Below, one piece after another: positions 24,201 to 37,300 of a stretch of 64,000 nucleotides of DNA. The notes beneath the pieces are model-generated. The model was not told where the DNA came from, did not search any database, and was given only the letters and a program-made list of their open reading frames with translations. The first letter of the stretch is position 1, and each line of letters begins with the position of its first letter. Source of the stretch: Nymphaea colorata (taxonomy: Eukaryota; Streptophyta; Magnoliopsida; Nymphaeales; Nymphaeaceae). The DNA lies in contig NC_045147.1 in assembly GCF_008831285.2 (NCBI RefSeq), positions 5,124,334 to 5,188,333 of the forward strand, written 5' to 3'. The position numbers and the translations under genes are program-made.

Positions 24201-27200
24201 TCTACCTTCTACCAGAAGAAATGTTGATCGATCTAAATGTGTTTTGCCCTGCTATGAAGAACTAAGTCACATGGACGTTGCAAAATGAAAATGACGCACC
24301 CGTGTCAACACGACTCAGGTGCGGGTGCAAACACGGGTGCAGCCCGGATTCGCACCCAGCACAAGTCAACAAGAGTCGAGTGTTGCTGACTGCACCTGAT
24401 CATTTTTGTCCATTTTGGACACACACCCGACTCACGTTTGACTCAAGTCGGGTGCGGTCAAACGTGTCAAGCCTATTGTCATCTTTTTTCGATATTTTTT
24501 TTATTTTAAAATTTTTTAACATTAAAAAGAGGGTTTAGGGCATGATTGTATACTCTCTTTCCCTTCTCTCGTGCGCTCCTTCCTCGGGTTTTGCTGGTTT
24601 CATTGAAGCATCCAGCGGAATGGAAGGTCATTTCCGACGATTGAGGGAGTCAAACGACAGCTGGCGGCGACGTGTGATGGGTAATGAAACAGAAGACTTT
24701 TCTACCCTATTTCAGTAGTATTGTGATCTCATCTTTCTCAACCCTATTTCCGGCAAAACAGCTGTTTTTCTTTTTGTCTCTGGCTTGATTCTGTCATCTG
24801 CACTTCCCCATTGCACTCTTGAGTTTGTATTTCATTTTGTTGTGTCACCAATTCAACTAACGACAGTACAAGTTATGCTCAGATCAGTAAATGGTCATAT
24901 TTGACTGTTAGTTTTTTCACTTTCTCAGCTTCTGTTTTGCTGCAACGAATGCAATTTTTTGTTTAGCATTTTTTGTTTCCATTTTTGGGTTTTGTCCTGC
25001 TTGTTTTTGTTTTTTTTTTTTTTGCTTTTTTCCTTTTACAGGAAACTAAATTTTCTCCAATGAAAATGCAAGAACTTGAGACAAAACTTCTCTCATCTGG
25101 ATCTCCAGCCCAGCCTGCATTTGTATAGGTAACAAGCTCTCATCCTTTATGAGAGGAGTAACTTCTATGATAGATAAGGCTATCTCTTATTGTTCCTTTA
25201 AATATCTTAAAATTCTTTTAACAATAGCCATATGTCCATTCATGGGGACATGCATACACTATCACACTTGATTTACAAAATATACAACTTCTGGTGAGTC
25301 ATACCAACAATGCTACCACACCTGGTAGGATCAGGATAAAAATTTCCTTCTTCAAAATTTAACTTTTGGTTCAATATACTAGAAGTTTTGATGGGTCTAC
25401 AATTAATCATACCTGCTTTGTTCAAGAAATCAAAAGTATATTTCTGTGTGTCAAAGACAAGGTATTTTCCAGCCCATCAATCTCCAATCCAAGGAAGTAA
25501 GTTATCTCCCCGAGATCTTTCATCTTAAACATCTTCACTAATATAGCCTTTACTTCACAAATATGACTATCAAAATTTTCAATAATGATCATCAACATAT
25601 ACAAGTAACCAAGTGGAGACATTCTTGTCTTGGTAAATGAAAACAGAGTGATAAAAAGCGCTCCTATGAAAACCACAATTTTGAATTCATTGAGAGAAGC
25701 TTTCAAACCATGACCAAAAGGCTTCTTTCAAACCATAAATGGATTTACATAATTTACATACCCAATGTACACGATCCTTTCCAATATATTCCTGTGTTAT
25801 TCCATGTATACCTCTTCTTTCAAATCTCAAAGCAAGAAGGCATTTTTAACATCAAACTGACTGAGCTTTCAATGATGATCAAATGGCTAAATATATAATA
25901 ATACATATCGTGCCTATTTGACCAGGGCCATAAATGTCTCACCATAATCCTATCCAAACTACTGTGTAAGACCTCTGGTGACAAGTATAGCTTTACACCT
26001 TCCAATATTATCATCAGGTTTACATTTAATTTCATATCCATTTGGACCCTACTACATTCTTTCCTTGAGGCCTTAGCACCAGTTCCATAGTTTATTCATA
26101 TAGGGATTCTATCTCCTCGTTGGGGACATAGAAGCATAATTGTAGAAGACTGGTTTTTCTTGCTTAGAAGGTTGAACTATAAATAACTGAAAATATATAG
26201 AGAAACGTTACAACTAGCCTAACTATTGATAGGATGCCAAACTCATTTAGATCTTCTCACAGGCAGAATATCTCCTTAAGAATATCTCCTTCATATGCAT
26301 TATTTGCACTCATATCTTTGTCTATTTGACTATAAACTAAGCCAGAAAAGTGTTGAAGACCAGCATGCTTCGTGCTAGTACCGTCACTGGGATAGACATC
26401 GAAGGTATCTAGACCCACAAATGCACAAAAAGATATGTATGACTGAGCTGCATTAGACGAGTTATGAACTCAACCATGGGTCATAAGTCTCCTCTTGTAA
26501 TGAAATAGCATGATCGGAGTTGATTTTTTATCAATCATATTCAACAGTCGATTACTGCCTGGATCATGACATTGGTAACCCTTATATTTATCTGCATATC
26601 CAACAAATCTAGGCTTCAAGGCCTTGTCCTAATACTTATTCCTCAAAGACAAAATACCTCACATCTAAAAGCATGCATATCATCATATGCAGGGTGTTGC
26701 CTATAAAGAACGTAATACAGTGACTTGTGCTCCAAAACTGACATGGGAAATCAACTTTTGATATGGACAACATTGTACAAAGCTTTCCTCCAGATCATAA
26801 TTCATACATTTGCATCATGTATTATACTTAAGGCAGTCTTTACAATGTGCCGATGCTTCTGCTTAGTCACTCCATTATGTTGACGTGTATGTGGATAAGA
26901 TATTTGTTTACTTATCCAATTACTTTGAACCTTGAGAGGAATATTCTCCTCCATCACACTAAAAATGCCGACATTAGAAGAGAATTTATTTTGGAGTAAG
27001 GCATGAAAATCCTGGAAAAGCCTAAAAACTGGAGATTTATGCTTCATGAAAAGTATCCAAATATAATGCGAGAACGAATCAATAAAAATGACAGTAAAAA
27101 CTCAAAATTGGTTTTCCACAAATTTACATAATAGAAATTCAATTTGAAAATGTATTGCGTTTCTAGCTATTCCACCAGTTTTCATGTCAGACAATAAGAA

Positions 27201-28306
27201 TGAGCTTGGAATGTCCAAAAATGTATGAATTGAAAAAAGAAACAAGATTCTTAGATGCGTAAGTTGAATTTTTATCCACTAAAAAGCCTAATTGAATTTT
27301 GAAGCCAATATAAAATACAAATACATCAGATCTCAGTGGCCTTCTCTTTTACTTTATATTGCACATTATAACATGAATACAGTTACCCAATACACACACA
27401 TATATATATTTGATGGTGCCATCATGTCCACCACTCACATTTCCTTCACAAAGGTCATTATCAGTGCCCACCTTGGAAGGAAAAGTGAACCACTGGCACT
27501 ATTTTGGGGTGGGGGGGGGGGGGGGGGAGGAGGTGTCTGCAGAGAGAGAAAGAGAATACAGTTTTATCTGCAAGCATGACAAACAAAAGCAGTATGTGTC
27601 ACAGTTAATGTCTACCTGCAATCCAAACAGGTACCAGCAAGAGCCAACCACATGACCAGCCAGTACAAAAATGAACAGATTAATAACAAAATTAGCCCAC
27701 GCTGTCTCAAATAGGAACCCATTTGGAGACTGTCCAGCAAGCAGGGGAATAAACCTAGACATCCTTGGCACGTATTGAAGAAGAATCACTGCTCTTAACA
27801 TATTCTTCGCATAGTTGGCTGATCCAGGTTGAACATACTTTGGCAAGACCCCCAGAATCAAAATCTAAACAAAGTAAAGAAAATATTCAGCAGTTAAGAG
27901 CGACAAAAATCTCTGAAATCAATAATGCAACAGATTACATGGTGAAGCATCTCTATGTATGAAGATCAAAAACCTTTTTTCATAAATACCACGTTCAAAC
28001 ATTGTCACAGATATAATCCTCGGGTTATGGCAAGGCTTTTCTCGGGTATTTTTCAGCGAACTTATTTTTGACATGGGAAAGCTAGATAAGGTGTTAAAAA
28101 TAATGTTTTAATGATGATAATAACTTCATTTAAGGTTGACTTTGAATTCATAATTGTTAAATAACTCTAGGAGTCGGGTAGCGGCTTTTTGAAATATTAG
28201 AAAGTTGAAATAGGTGCATTTAATTATTATCTTATGTTTAGTGGATTAAATTTGTAAAGTTGGTGATTTAATATGAGATTAGGGTTACATGAATGAAATC
28301 AGAAAG

Positions 28307-28355
<49 letters not shown>

Positions 28356-31300
28356 CCTTTCTTCCTCCAATATTCAACATGGTATTAGAGCTACAGACCT
28401 AGGGTTGTGCGATCTAGGGTTTCACGCCTAGGGTTCCTGCTGATTACAAAACAAACAAGTTGATTAGTTGGTGGAAAGGGGCTAATCACGTTTAACATGT
28501 AGAAACGTGATTAGCACCCTTGTATTATTGTTGCAGTCGTTGAGTTGCAGAAAGTTGTTGCAATCTTTAAGGTGCTGCCGTGGAAGATGTTCAGACCAGA
28601 AAACGTATGATCTGCTAGGGCAATCTGATTTGTTTAGTCGTGTGGTGCCTGGTGTATTCCCAGAGGCAAAGTTATGTCGTGTTGGGAGGTTTCAGTCTTT
28701 TCTCTGCATCTTTGAAGACTTGAAGTGAGACACGTTTGAAATCATATGGAGTAGGCAAATTTATGTTTTTTCTCTGCATCGTTGAAGTAAGACAGTTTTT
28801 CCCCTGCTGTCAAACATGTGCTTGGTTGCTGCCTATTATCTACATTTGAAAGCGCTGCCTGCTATCCACGTCTGAAAACTGTCTGCTATTTTTGTGTTCA
28901 ACCTACTGCTCATCATTTGGCTGTGGGATTCGTGTTCGAATACAATTTTTTCTTATGGTGACGGTAGTAGGTCAAAAGGGCCTAACGAATACAAGATGGC
29001 TGGTAACTCCTTCTCTTATGGAACCACAATCAAACTTGATGGTTCAAATTATGAAATCTGGTCTAGGGTTTTTATGATGTCTGTGCCTGGTCATCGGAAA
29101 AAATATATTCTTGAAGAAGATGAACCCCTTGAGAAAAAAGGGAAATATGTTGCGTGGGATAAAGATAATAACATTGTAATGGCGTAGATTATGAATAGTG
29201 TAGAGTCCCTTATAATAGACTGAGTCGTCTTGCAATTACTCTTACTCAACCTACGCATGACACTCCAGTCTCTACACTTGTGATGTCAGGCGGACGTAGC
29301 CATAGTTCTTTTCTTGAATTTAGGGGACGTGGTGCAGGAGCGGCAGATTTCAGTGCTCCTATTGTGGTAAATTAAGGCATTTAGAGGATCGATGTTGGGA
29401 CAAACATCCCCACCTCTGTTCTGCTGGTTCACTAGGACGTGGTAGAGGGAGGACGAGCGCAGGAAAAGGGTCTTATTCATCTATTGTGACTTCTTCACAG
29501 GCTACAGCTTCTATGGTTGAGTCTCCTACTGGTTCTCCTATACCTCCATCATATTCTCTCAACTTAAGCAAGGAAGAATATGATCTGGTTCTTGCTTAGA
29601 GGTCTACCCCTGCCTCGACCAGCACAGTGGCCATAGGCTCGGCTTTCTCTGTTTGTGCCCCTACCAGTGACCCAGGTATGATATGGATGATTGACTCAGG
29701 AGCATCCTGACATGTTGTAATCAGCCACAGATGTTTTTATCATTCACCAGGTTCACTCCACCACAGCATGTTAGGTTGGCTGATGGCAAGTTGTCCCCTA
29801 TTTTGGGGAGCGGTGATATCTATCTCACACCTTTGATTACACATGTGCTAGCATGTTATCTGTTAAGCAATTGGCTAGAGATTTACAATGTAGAGTCATT
29901 TTTTTATCCTGGTTCATGTTCTTTTCAGGACTTACAAAATGGGAAGATGATTGGTGGCGGCTATGAACGGGAAGGGCTCTATTTCCTATTTGTCCCTGTA
30001 GATGTTGTTGCATCCTCTTTCACATCGAAGCCTTCTCCTTTGCAGTGACATTTCAGATTGGATCATCCTTCTGTGTCCAAGCTTCGTCGCATTTTTCCAG
30101 ATATTCCTGCATCAGAGTCTTTCTTATGTAATGCATGCTAGTTAGACAAGCATACACGTAGTAGTTTCCCTTCAAGTCAAAGTCCATCGAGTCAAAGTGT
30201 AATGCTTTTTGTTTTTGCAGGACGGGCTGGAGCGGGTCCAGACCCGGACCCGTAACTCACCTACGTGAGAGCCCGGCGAGGGCTGTTCTCCCTCGTCTTC
30301 CTCTCGGTTCCCCCTTCGTTGCCCTCTCAGCCGCAGGCGACCCGACGCAGAGAAGAAGGAGACGAAAGAAGGATCGACGGCGGCGCTTGAGGTGAGCCCT
30401 GTCGTTCCCTTGCCTCTTTCTCTCTTCTCTCATCTTCTTCCTTCTTCTCCTCCTCCCTCTCTCGCTGCTTTCTGTCGACTCCCCTTCTATCCCTTGCTCT
30501 TCTCTGCCATCTCCCTCTCTAATCCGAGCTCCCTCCCGACAACTCTCATGTCCTCTCACTCACCCTCTCGTCTTCTTCTCTCTCTCCCCGTTTTCTATTT
30601 TTCCCCTCTGTGACCCGTGTCTTCTTCCCCTCTACCGCTCGTGCAGTCTTACTCCCTCACGCATGCTCTCACTCTGCTCTAGCTCTCTCCCTCAACCAAA
30701 CATTTCTGTGTGCTGCCTCTCTCCCACTCCCATCCACTCGTGCCCTCTTTTTCACTCGTTTTCAGCCTCCCTCACAACTACAGTGGGCTTCTTGTAACGA
30801 CAAACCCCTCTTTTGCTAAATCTTACCCTATTTATTGTTGCTAGATTGAATTGCAGTTTGGGGATGCAATTTTTCCTTATAACAGCGACTAGAATGCGTT
30901 GGTGTAGCAGCATTGAAGGATTTTAGCCGCTTGAGGATCACTCGAACTCGTGAGGTGGCTGTCGGGAGGATTGCAGCAGCTAAGACTTTGAAACTGGGGT
31001 GAGCAAGGCCTAATCGAGCCTAGATTGTTGTATATTTTCTGTTGGAGCATGTATAATTATTATTTGAGCATGCTAGACTCATGACTTGAGGATTTGGAAT
31101 GCATTGTAGCGATATTGCTATTTTTGGGGAAGTTTAGGACTGTTTTGAGTAGGACGAGAATCCACGTGTATATCTATCTTTTAGCATAGTGGGTTGATGT
31201 TCGAAGCGATTAAGAAACATGGTAGAGATTGTGATGTTGTGGAGAAGGTTTAGAACCGTTTTAACGAGCTTGGGAAATATGCTTCTATTGATGTACATAT

Positions 31301-34300
31301 GTGTTGTATGTTGAGAATCTTAATTGCGGGGAAGACGCCTCAACTAAAGAAAGCAAATGAGAAATGTGTTAGTGATGGATTGATCGAAGCCTTGAGTTTT
31401 GACGTTTGGTGGCAACGTCAAGAAGTTGGGAAGTGGCCTATTGCAGGGCCTTGTGGGTCGACACTACCCGTCGACACCCTCTTGAGGCGATGACATGCCT
31501 CAATGATTGCATTTTCATATTTGTATAAATCGGAAAGCGAAGCGAGTAGAGAACTTACCATTTGATTGTGTTTGCAGGTACACCGGGCACGTCCAGTAGA
31601 CCTTGAGCAACAAGACGTGAAGTTCGAGGCATTTTGAAGTGTGTTGTGGACGCGCGGCAGGTATGGCGACATTCCAAGCAAATTCCTGCCTGGAGCCAAC
31701 TTGTAAATGTGTGTTCCTAGGATCGTTGGACCTTAGGATTGTGATGGGATTGAATGATTATAAAGTGATTGAATGAATGTATGTATGAGAGGTTAATGTT
31801 TATGTGATTAGTTTTGTTTAAAAATTTCTACGCAATTGCATGTGCATGCTAGATTGATAACTGCTTAGGACAGATGAGGTGGGGTATCGAGTCGAGTATC
31901 TCCTTGACCCCAATTGTGCATTAGAAAGCATCCTAGAATGATAACTGCCTAGGATAGCTACGAGCTAATCACGAATTGAGACTACTCTTCGGGACTTGGC
32001 TAAGTTTTGAAAGATGTGATTGATGTGTTTGATAAGATGTGAACTTTTATGAATGTGAATGTTGTGAATTGTTGCATATGTATTGCCGTGGGCAATGATA
32101 CAATTGAATGAGATTGAAGGGTAGTTGTACCCGTATTATTATGACGGCTAGCTAAGAATGTTAATGATATGTGTAACCCTCGTGTGGAGACAATTGGAGG
32201 TGTGGGTGTACTCGTGAAGTGAACCAACCTCATGAGCTAGCCAGTCATTGTGTGAATGTGCAATTATAATGATAAGAATGAAAGAATAAGAGATGAGAGG
32301 CCAGTGGGTTGTGGCATTGTGTTTAGGAGTTGTCCGCCTTCGCCACTGGTCTCGCCTATTCGGAGCGCAAGCAGTGCAAGACCCCAGGGTATTGTTATAT
32401 GATGTGCTTGGAGCGTTGGGCTCCCACCTTCCCAAACTGGGTGTCCTAGGGAAAGCTAAGTATCTCTCTTTGGAATTCACACATCCATGGACGACCGTTC
32501 TACCGCTGTAGCGAGAATGGATCCATATTGTTTCAGGCCACCACGGGGGTTGTCTCCCCGCTGTAGGCCGCCCGTGGTGTGCACGTGCCTGTGTTTGCAC
32601 CCACAGGAACTGTCAATTCACTGAAGCTAATGAAAATGAAAACAATATGAATAAAATGTATGTGAATGATGTGCATGTGAGTGAAATGAATGAGAATGAT
32701 ATGTTTATGCATGCCTTGCCTGTGAATTGGAATTGCATTATCGTGACCATTGAGTGGCCTTTACATGTCGTGGTCCATGTGAGGGACCTTCTTGTCAAGT
32801 CATGTGACTATGCCCTGTCACGACATGATTTGATAATTGTGTTTATCTCATATTTGAGCCCTACCTAAGAGGGTTAGGGATTTTCCTGGCTTGTTGTCAT
32901 ACTGCGAAGGCTAAGCCTTCTGTTGTTTTATTTTTTAGGTTTTGGCAGACCCGGGGCAACAGGTTGATCAGATGGTTGAACTCACATCCTACTGGGGAGG
33001 TTTTTGGTCTTTTGTAGTGACGGCGCGTCTTGTTTTGGTTATATTGATGCCTTGTTTTTGTTAGGCATCAATTATATGGTTTGGGGCATTTTTATCATAT
33101 ACATAGATGTCATTTTGTATGAATTAAAATTGTTATATAAATGAAAGTTTGCCCTATTGTTTCGCATGGCATAGCTCTCTCTTTTTTGAATTGTTGTGTA
33201 GTTGCACCTCAATACTTTATGTTAGAAAAAAAATTTGTTTGAGGCTCAAAAAGGTTGGGGTGTGACACAAAGTCCCCTAATCTTTTACATGTTGATGTTT
33301 GGGGTCCAAGTCGTGTTCCCTTTCATTCACGTTTCTGGTATTACCTTGTTCTGGTTGATGATTTTACTAAAGTCAGTTGGGTATTTTTCTTACGGGACAG
33401 GTCTGAAGTCATCTGTATTCTTCAAAAATTTGTTAATGAAATAAAAACTCAGTTTGGTGTTCTTGTCAAAAATATTCGCACTGATAATACTCTTGAATTT
33501 AAATATTCAGTTCTACTTCAATTTTATGTCAATCATGGGATTCAACCACAATATACATGTCCCCACACATCCCAACAAAATAGTGTTGCTGAACGCAAAC
33601 ATCGACAACTTTTAAATGTCTGCACCTTCATGTTGCATACTCATATGTCTGCCTATTTTTGGGGTGATGCTATTCTTATTGCATGCTACTTCACCAACAG
33701 ATTGCCCTCATCTGATTGCCCTCATCTGTCATTCAAGAACGCATTCTCATTCAAATACTATATCCAGATCGACCATTATTTCATATACCTCCCAAAGTTT
33801 TTGGATGCACTTGCTTTGCACACATCTTGGGCACAAACAAAAACAAACTTGCTGCCCAAGCTGTCAAATGTGTATTCATTGGATATTCAGCCAATCAAAA
33901 AGGCTATCGATGTTTTGATTCCCAGAACAAGAAAGAGATTGTCAATACGGATGTTACATTCTTTGAGTCTCGTCCTTATTTCTCCACTCCAAATACCACT
34001 TTGTCTGAGCTCCCCGTGTCTGTTCCTCTTCCTATTCTCCCAGTATTACTTGAGTCTATCCCTTCCTCTTGTTAAAATATAAATCCTTCACCAGCACGTT
34101 GAAGAGGAGTCTCTTAGGATTCCACCTCCTTGTAGAATGTGTTAAGATATTTAATGTCCTTGTAACATGTGAAGAGTCTCCTAGGATTCTATGTTGTAGT
34201 TAATATCCTTGTTATATGGGAAGTCTCCTAGGATTCTATGTTGTAGTTAATATCCTTGTAATATGTGAAGTCTCTTAGGTTTCTATGATGTAATTAATGT

Positions 34301-37300
34301 CCTTGGAGCTTATGAAATCTCCTAGGATTCTACGATTGGAGACTCTTAGAATTCTGGAAATGGGATTATAAATAGAGGCCGTGCAAACCATTTTGGCTAC
34401 GGCTTCTTCTCCTCAGTTTCTTCTTGTTTTCATTCTCTCTCTCCCTCTCTCTCTCTCTCTATATCTCTATCTTCCTGCGTGAGTGCTGTTTTCTGGTTAC
34501 AAATATTGGTGCTAGATTTCTATCATGGTATCAGAGCGTCAGGTTACGTTATCTCTACCAAACGAAATGCCCAAACAGGTCTGATCTGGTTAGAACTCTT
34601 TTCTCATCTTGTCTCTATCCTGAATTTACTTTTCTCTTGCGCAATTCTTGTTCCTTTTTCTTCTTGCTTACCCAAGGACACATCTTGTTATATCGTGTCT
34701 TTTTTCCCTCTCATCTTCTACCTATATACCATTCCTTTCTGCTGTCATGGAAAACCTTTCGCATTCTGGCATGTCCTCAAGTTTTCTTCCTCACCTTATT
34801 ACCGAAAAACTCAACCATGAGAATTATCTGATCTGGAAAAGGCAAATCATGCCTTTCATAAGAAGTCAAGGCCTCTTTGGACATCTCGATGGTTCAACAA
34901 AGGCTCCACCAATATCCGTCTTACAGGAAATAAAAAATGAGGCGGGAGAAGTTATTGTTGTTCATGAAGACAACAATCCTGAACATGCTATGTGGATGAG
35001 ACGTGATCAAAGTCTGGTTGCGTATATTTTGTCCACTTTATCTCAACAAGTGTTACTTTCAGTTTCTGATGATTGTACTGCAGAAGAATTATGGGAAACC
35101 CTTGCTGATACCTTTTCCCAAATATCAGAAGCTCGAATTATGTACTTAAAGAAAGAATTTCAGAATTTGAGCAAAGGTTCAACGTCTATCATGGATTATT
35201 TGGGGCGTATTAAGGCCGTCGCAGACCAACTTGCTGCCTCAGGGAATAACATTTCTGATAAGGAAAAGGTGCAGCAAACCTTGAATGGACTTGGGCATGA
35301 TTATCATGCTTTTATTACAGCTCTTGAGGTCCTTCCTGTTCTGCCTTCCTTCAACGAACTACAAGGTAAACTTCTCCAACATGAAATGAATATGAAAAGA
35401 GTCATTGAAAGGACTGATCAAGGGAACTCCCAAAATGTATTGGCTATGAATGTAAAGTTTGGTAAGAGCCATGGGAACTCCAACCATGGTGGTCGTGGCA
35501 TTCTACCAACACCACATAACCAAGGTATGTCTCCTTTGGACACTTCAAGAAAAATACCAATTTGTTTTCAGTGCAACAAGAAAGGACACATGAAGGCACA
35601 ATGTTGGTTTAATCCTCAAAATAAAAACAAAGGGGTAAGACATGATTATAAACAAGGAGGACAAAGTTCTAAATCCACCGCTGAAGATATGCAACAGCTA
35701 TTGATGACCGCATTCTCAAAGATGACTATAAAGCAAAATGAGCAATGAGAATGGTTCTTGGATTCAGGTGCAGCTACCCATGTGACAGGAAATGCAGGTA
35801 AATTGACTAACTTATCCCCTCATTACGGTAGAAGTTGCATTATAACAGGTGATGGAAAATCTCATCCTATTACACATATTGGAAATGCACATATTCCATT
35901 GTCATCCTCGTCTCTATCACTGTCTAATGTTGTTCTTGCTCCCAATATCAAAAAGAACATCATATCCATTTCTAAACTCATTGATGATACAAGCTCTTCT
36001 GTTGAATTCACACCTTCTTCTGTCTATGTCAAGGAAACCCAAACGAAGAAAATGTTCGCTAGAGGGGAGCGTCAAGGGAATATGTACGTCCTCAAGGAAT
36101 GTCTACCCAAGGATTCATCCACTTTTGATATAGGATTGAAGACATTTTCTCTTTCTCATAATGCGTCATCAGTGCCAAGTTCTTGCCATTTTCAATCAAA
36201 AGTAAGGGGCCCTAACCAATTTTTGGAGTCTGATTTGTGGCATAGTCGGCTAGGACACTGTGGTCGACATTTCATTGAAAAACTTGTCACAGATAGTCTC
36301 ATTCCAAGATCAAGTTTACCTCTTACTTCAAGTGTCAAAAAATGTTCAAGTTGTGGACTTTGTAAGAGTCATGTTTTACCTTTCCATAATATAAATCAAA
36401 GGGCTTCCAAACCTTTTGAAACTGTTTTTTCTGATGTATGGGGGCCAGCCCCTATTGATTCCATGTCTGGGTCAAGATATTATGTCTTATTCATTGACTC
36501 TTACTCACGTTTCACCTGGATTTACTTCATGAAATACAAATCAGAAGTACCTCACATATTTCGAAACTTCTATGCCATGATTCAAACTAAATTTTCATCC
36601 AATGTGGTGCATTTTCAATGTGATGGAGGGGGAGAATATTCCTCACTTGATTTTATTGAATTTCTACGTGAAAAAGGGATAACTAGACAAATTTCCTGCC
36701 CTTACACACCACAACAAAATGGTGTAGTTGAGCGGAAACATCGACATATAGTTGAAAGTGCCATGAGCATGATGCATGATACTAATGTGCCCATTTCCTT
36801 GTGGACTGAAGCCTTCCATACTGCTGTATACATAATAAATTGTTTGCCTATGACACTCTTGATGTCTAAATCGCCATATTTTACACTCTTAGGCAAACAA
36901 CCTGATTACAAGAACTTGAAGGTTTTTTGTTGTGTATGCTATGTTCACGTTGATGCTGCCTTGAGGAACAAGTTTCAAGACAAAGCTATTCAATGTAGAT
37001 TCGTTGGATATGCTGATGAATATAAAGGTTTTCGATGCTATGATCCAACAACTAAACGTATCAAAACTTCAAGAAATGTCATTTTTGATGAACATAGTTT
37101 TGATAATACAAATGAAATGCCTATGACCATTGAATCTTATGATCCCTGGACCAGTACACAGTTATTCAATGCAGATCCTGTTATAGAAAATGATGTGCCT
37201 CAAAGTGAAGATTCAGAGAGAGCAATACAACCGTCGGATATGGCTCAAAGTGAAAATCAAGAAGATCCAACACAATCATCAAGTCATCACGAAAACAATA

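Noticed and set aside
30257-30819. Ser/Pro/Leu-rich ORFs
   Set aside because: They lie in the CT-rich start of the long-LTR unit and have no homology features.
30198-33267. Reading the 3.07-kb unit as a complete retrotransposon with two LTRs
   Set aside because: No internal repetition of its ends, no primer site and no polyprotein motifs could be found.
36702-36896. Minus-strand ORF within copia B integrase (also 38051-38257 and 38535-38771)
   Set aside because: Antisense shadows of pol with no independent features.
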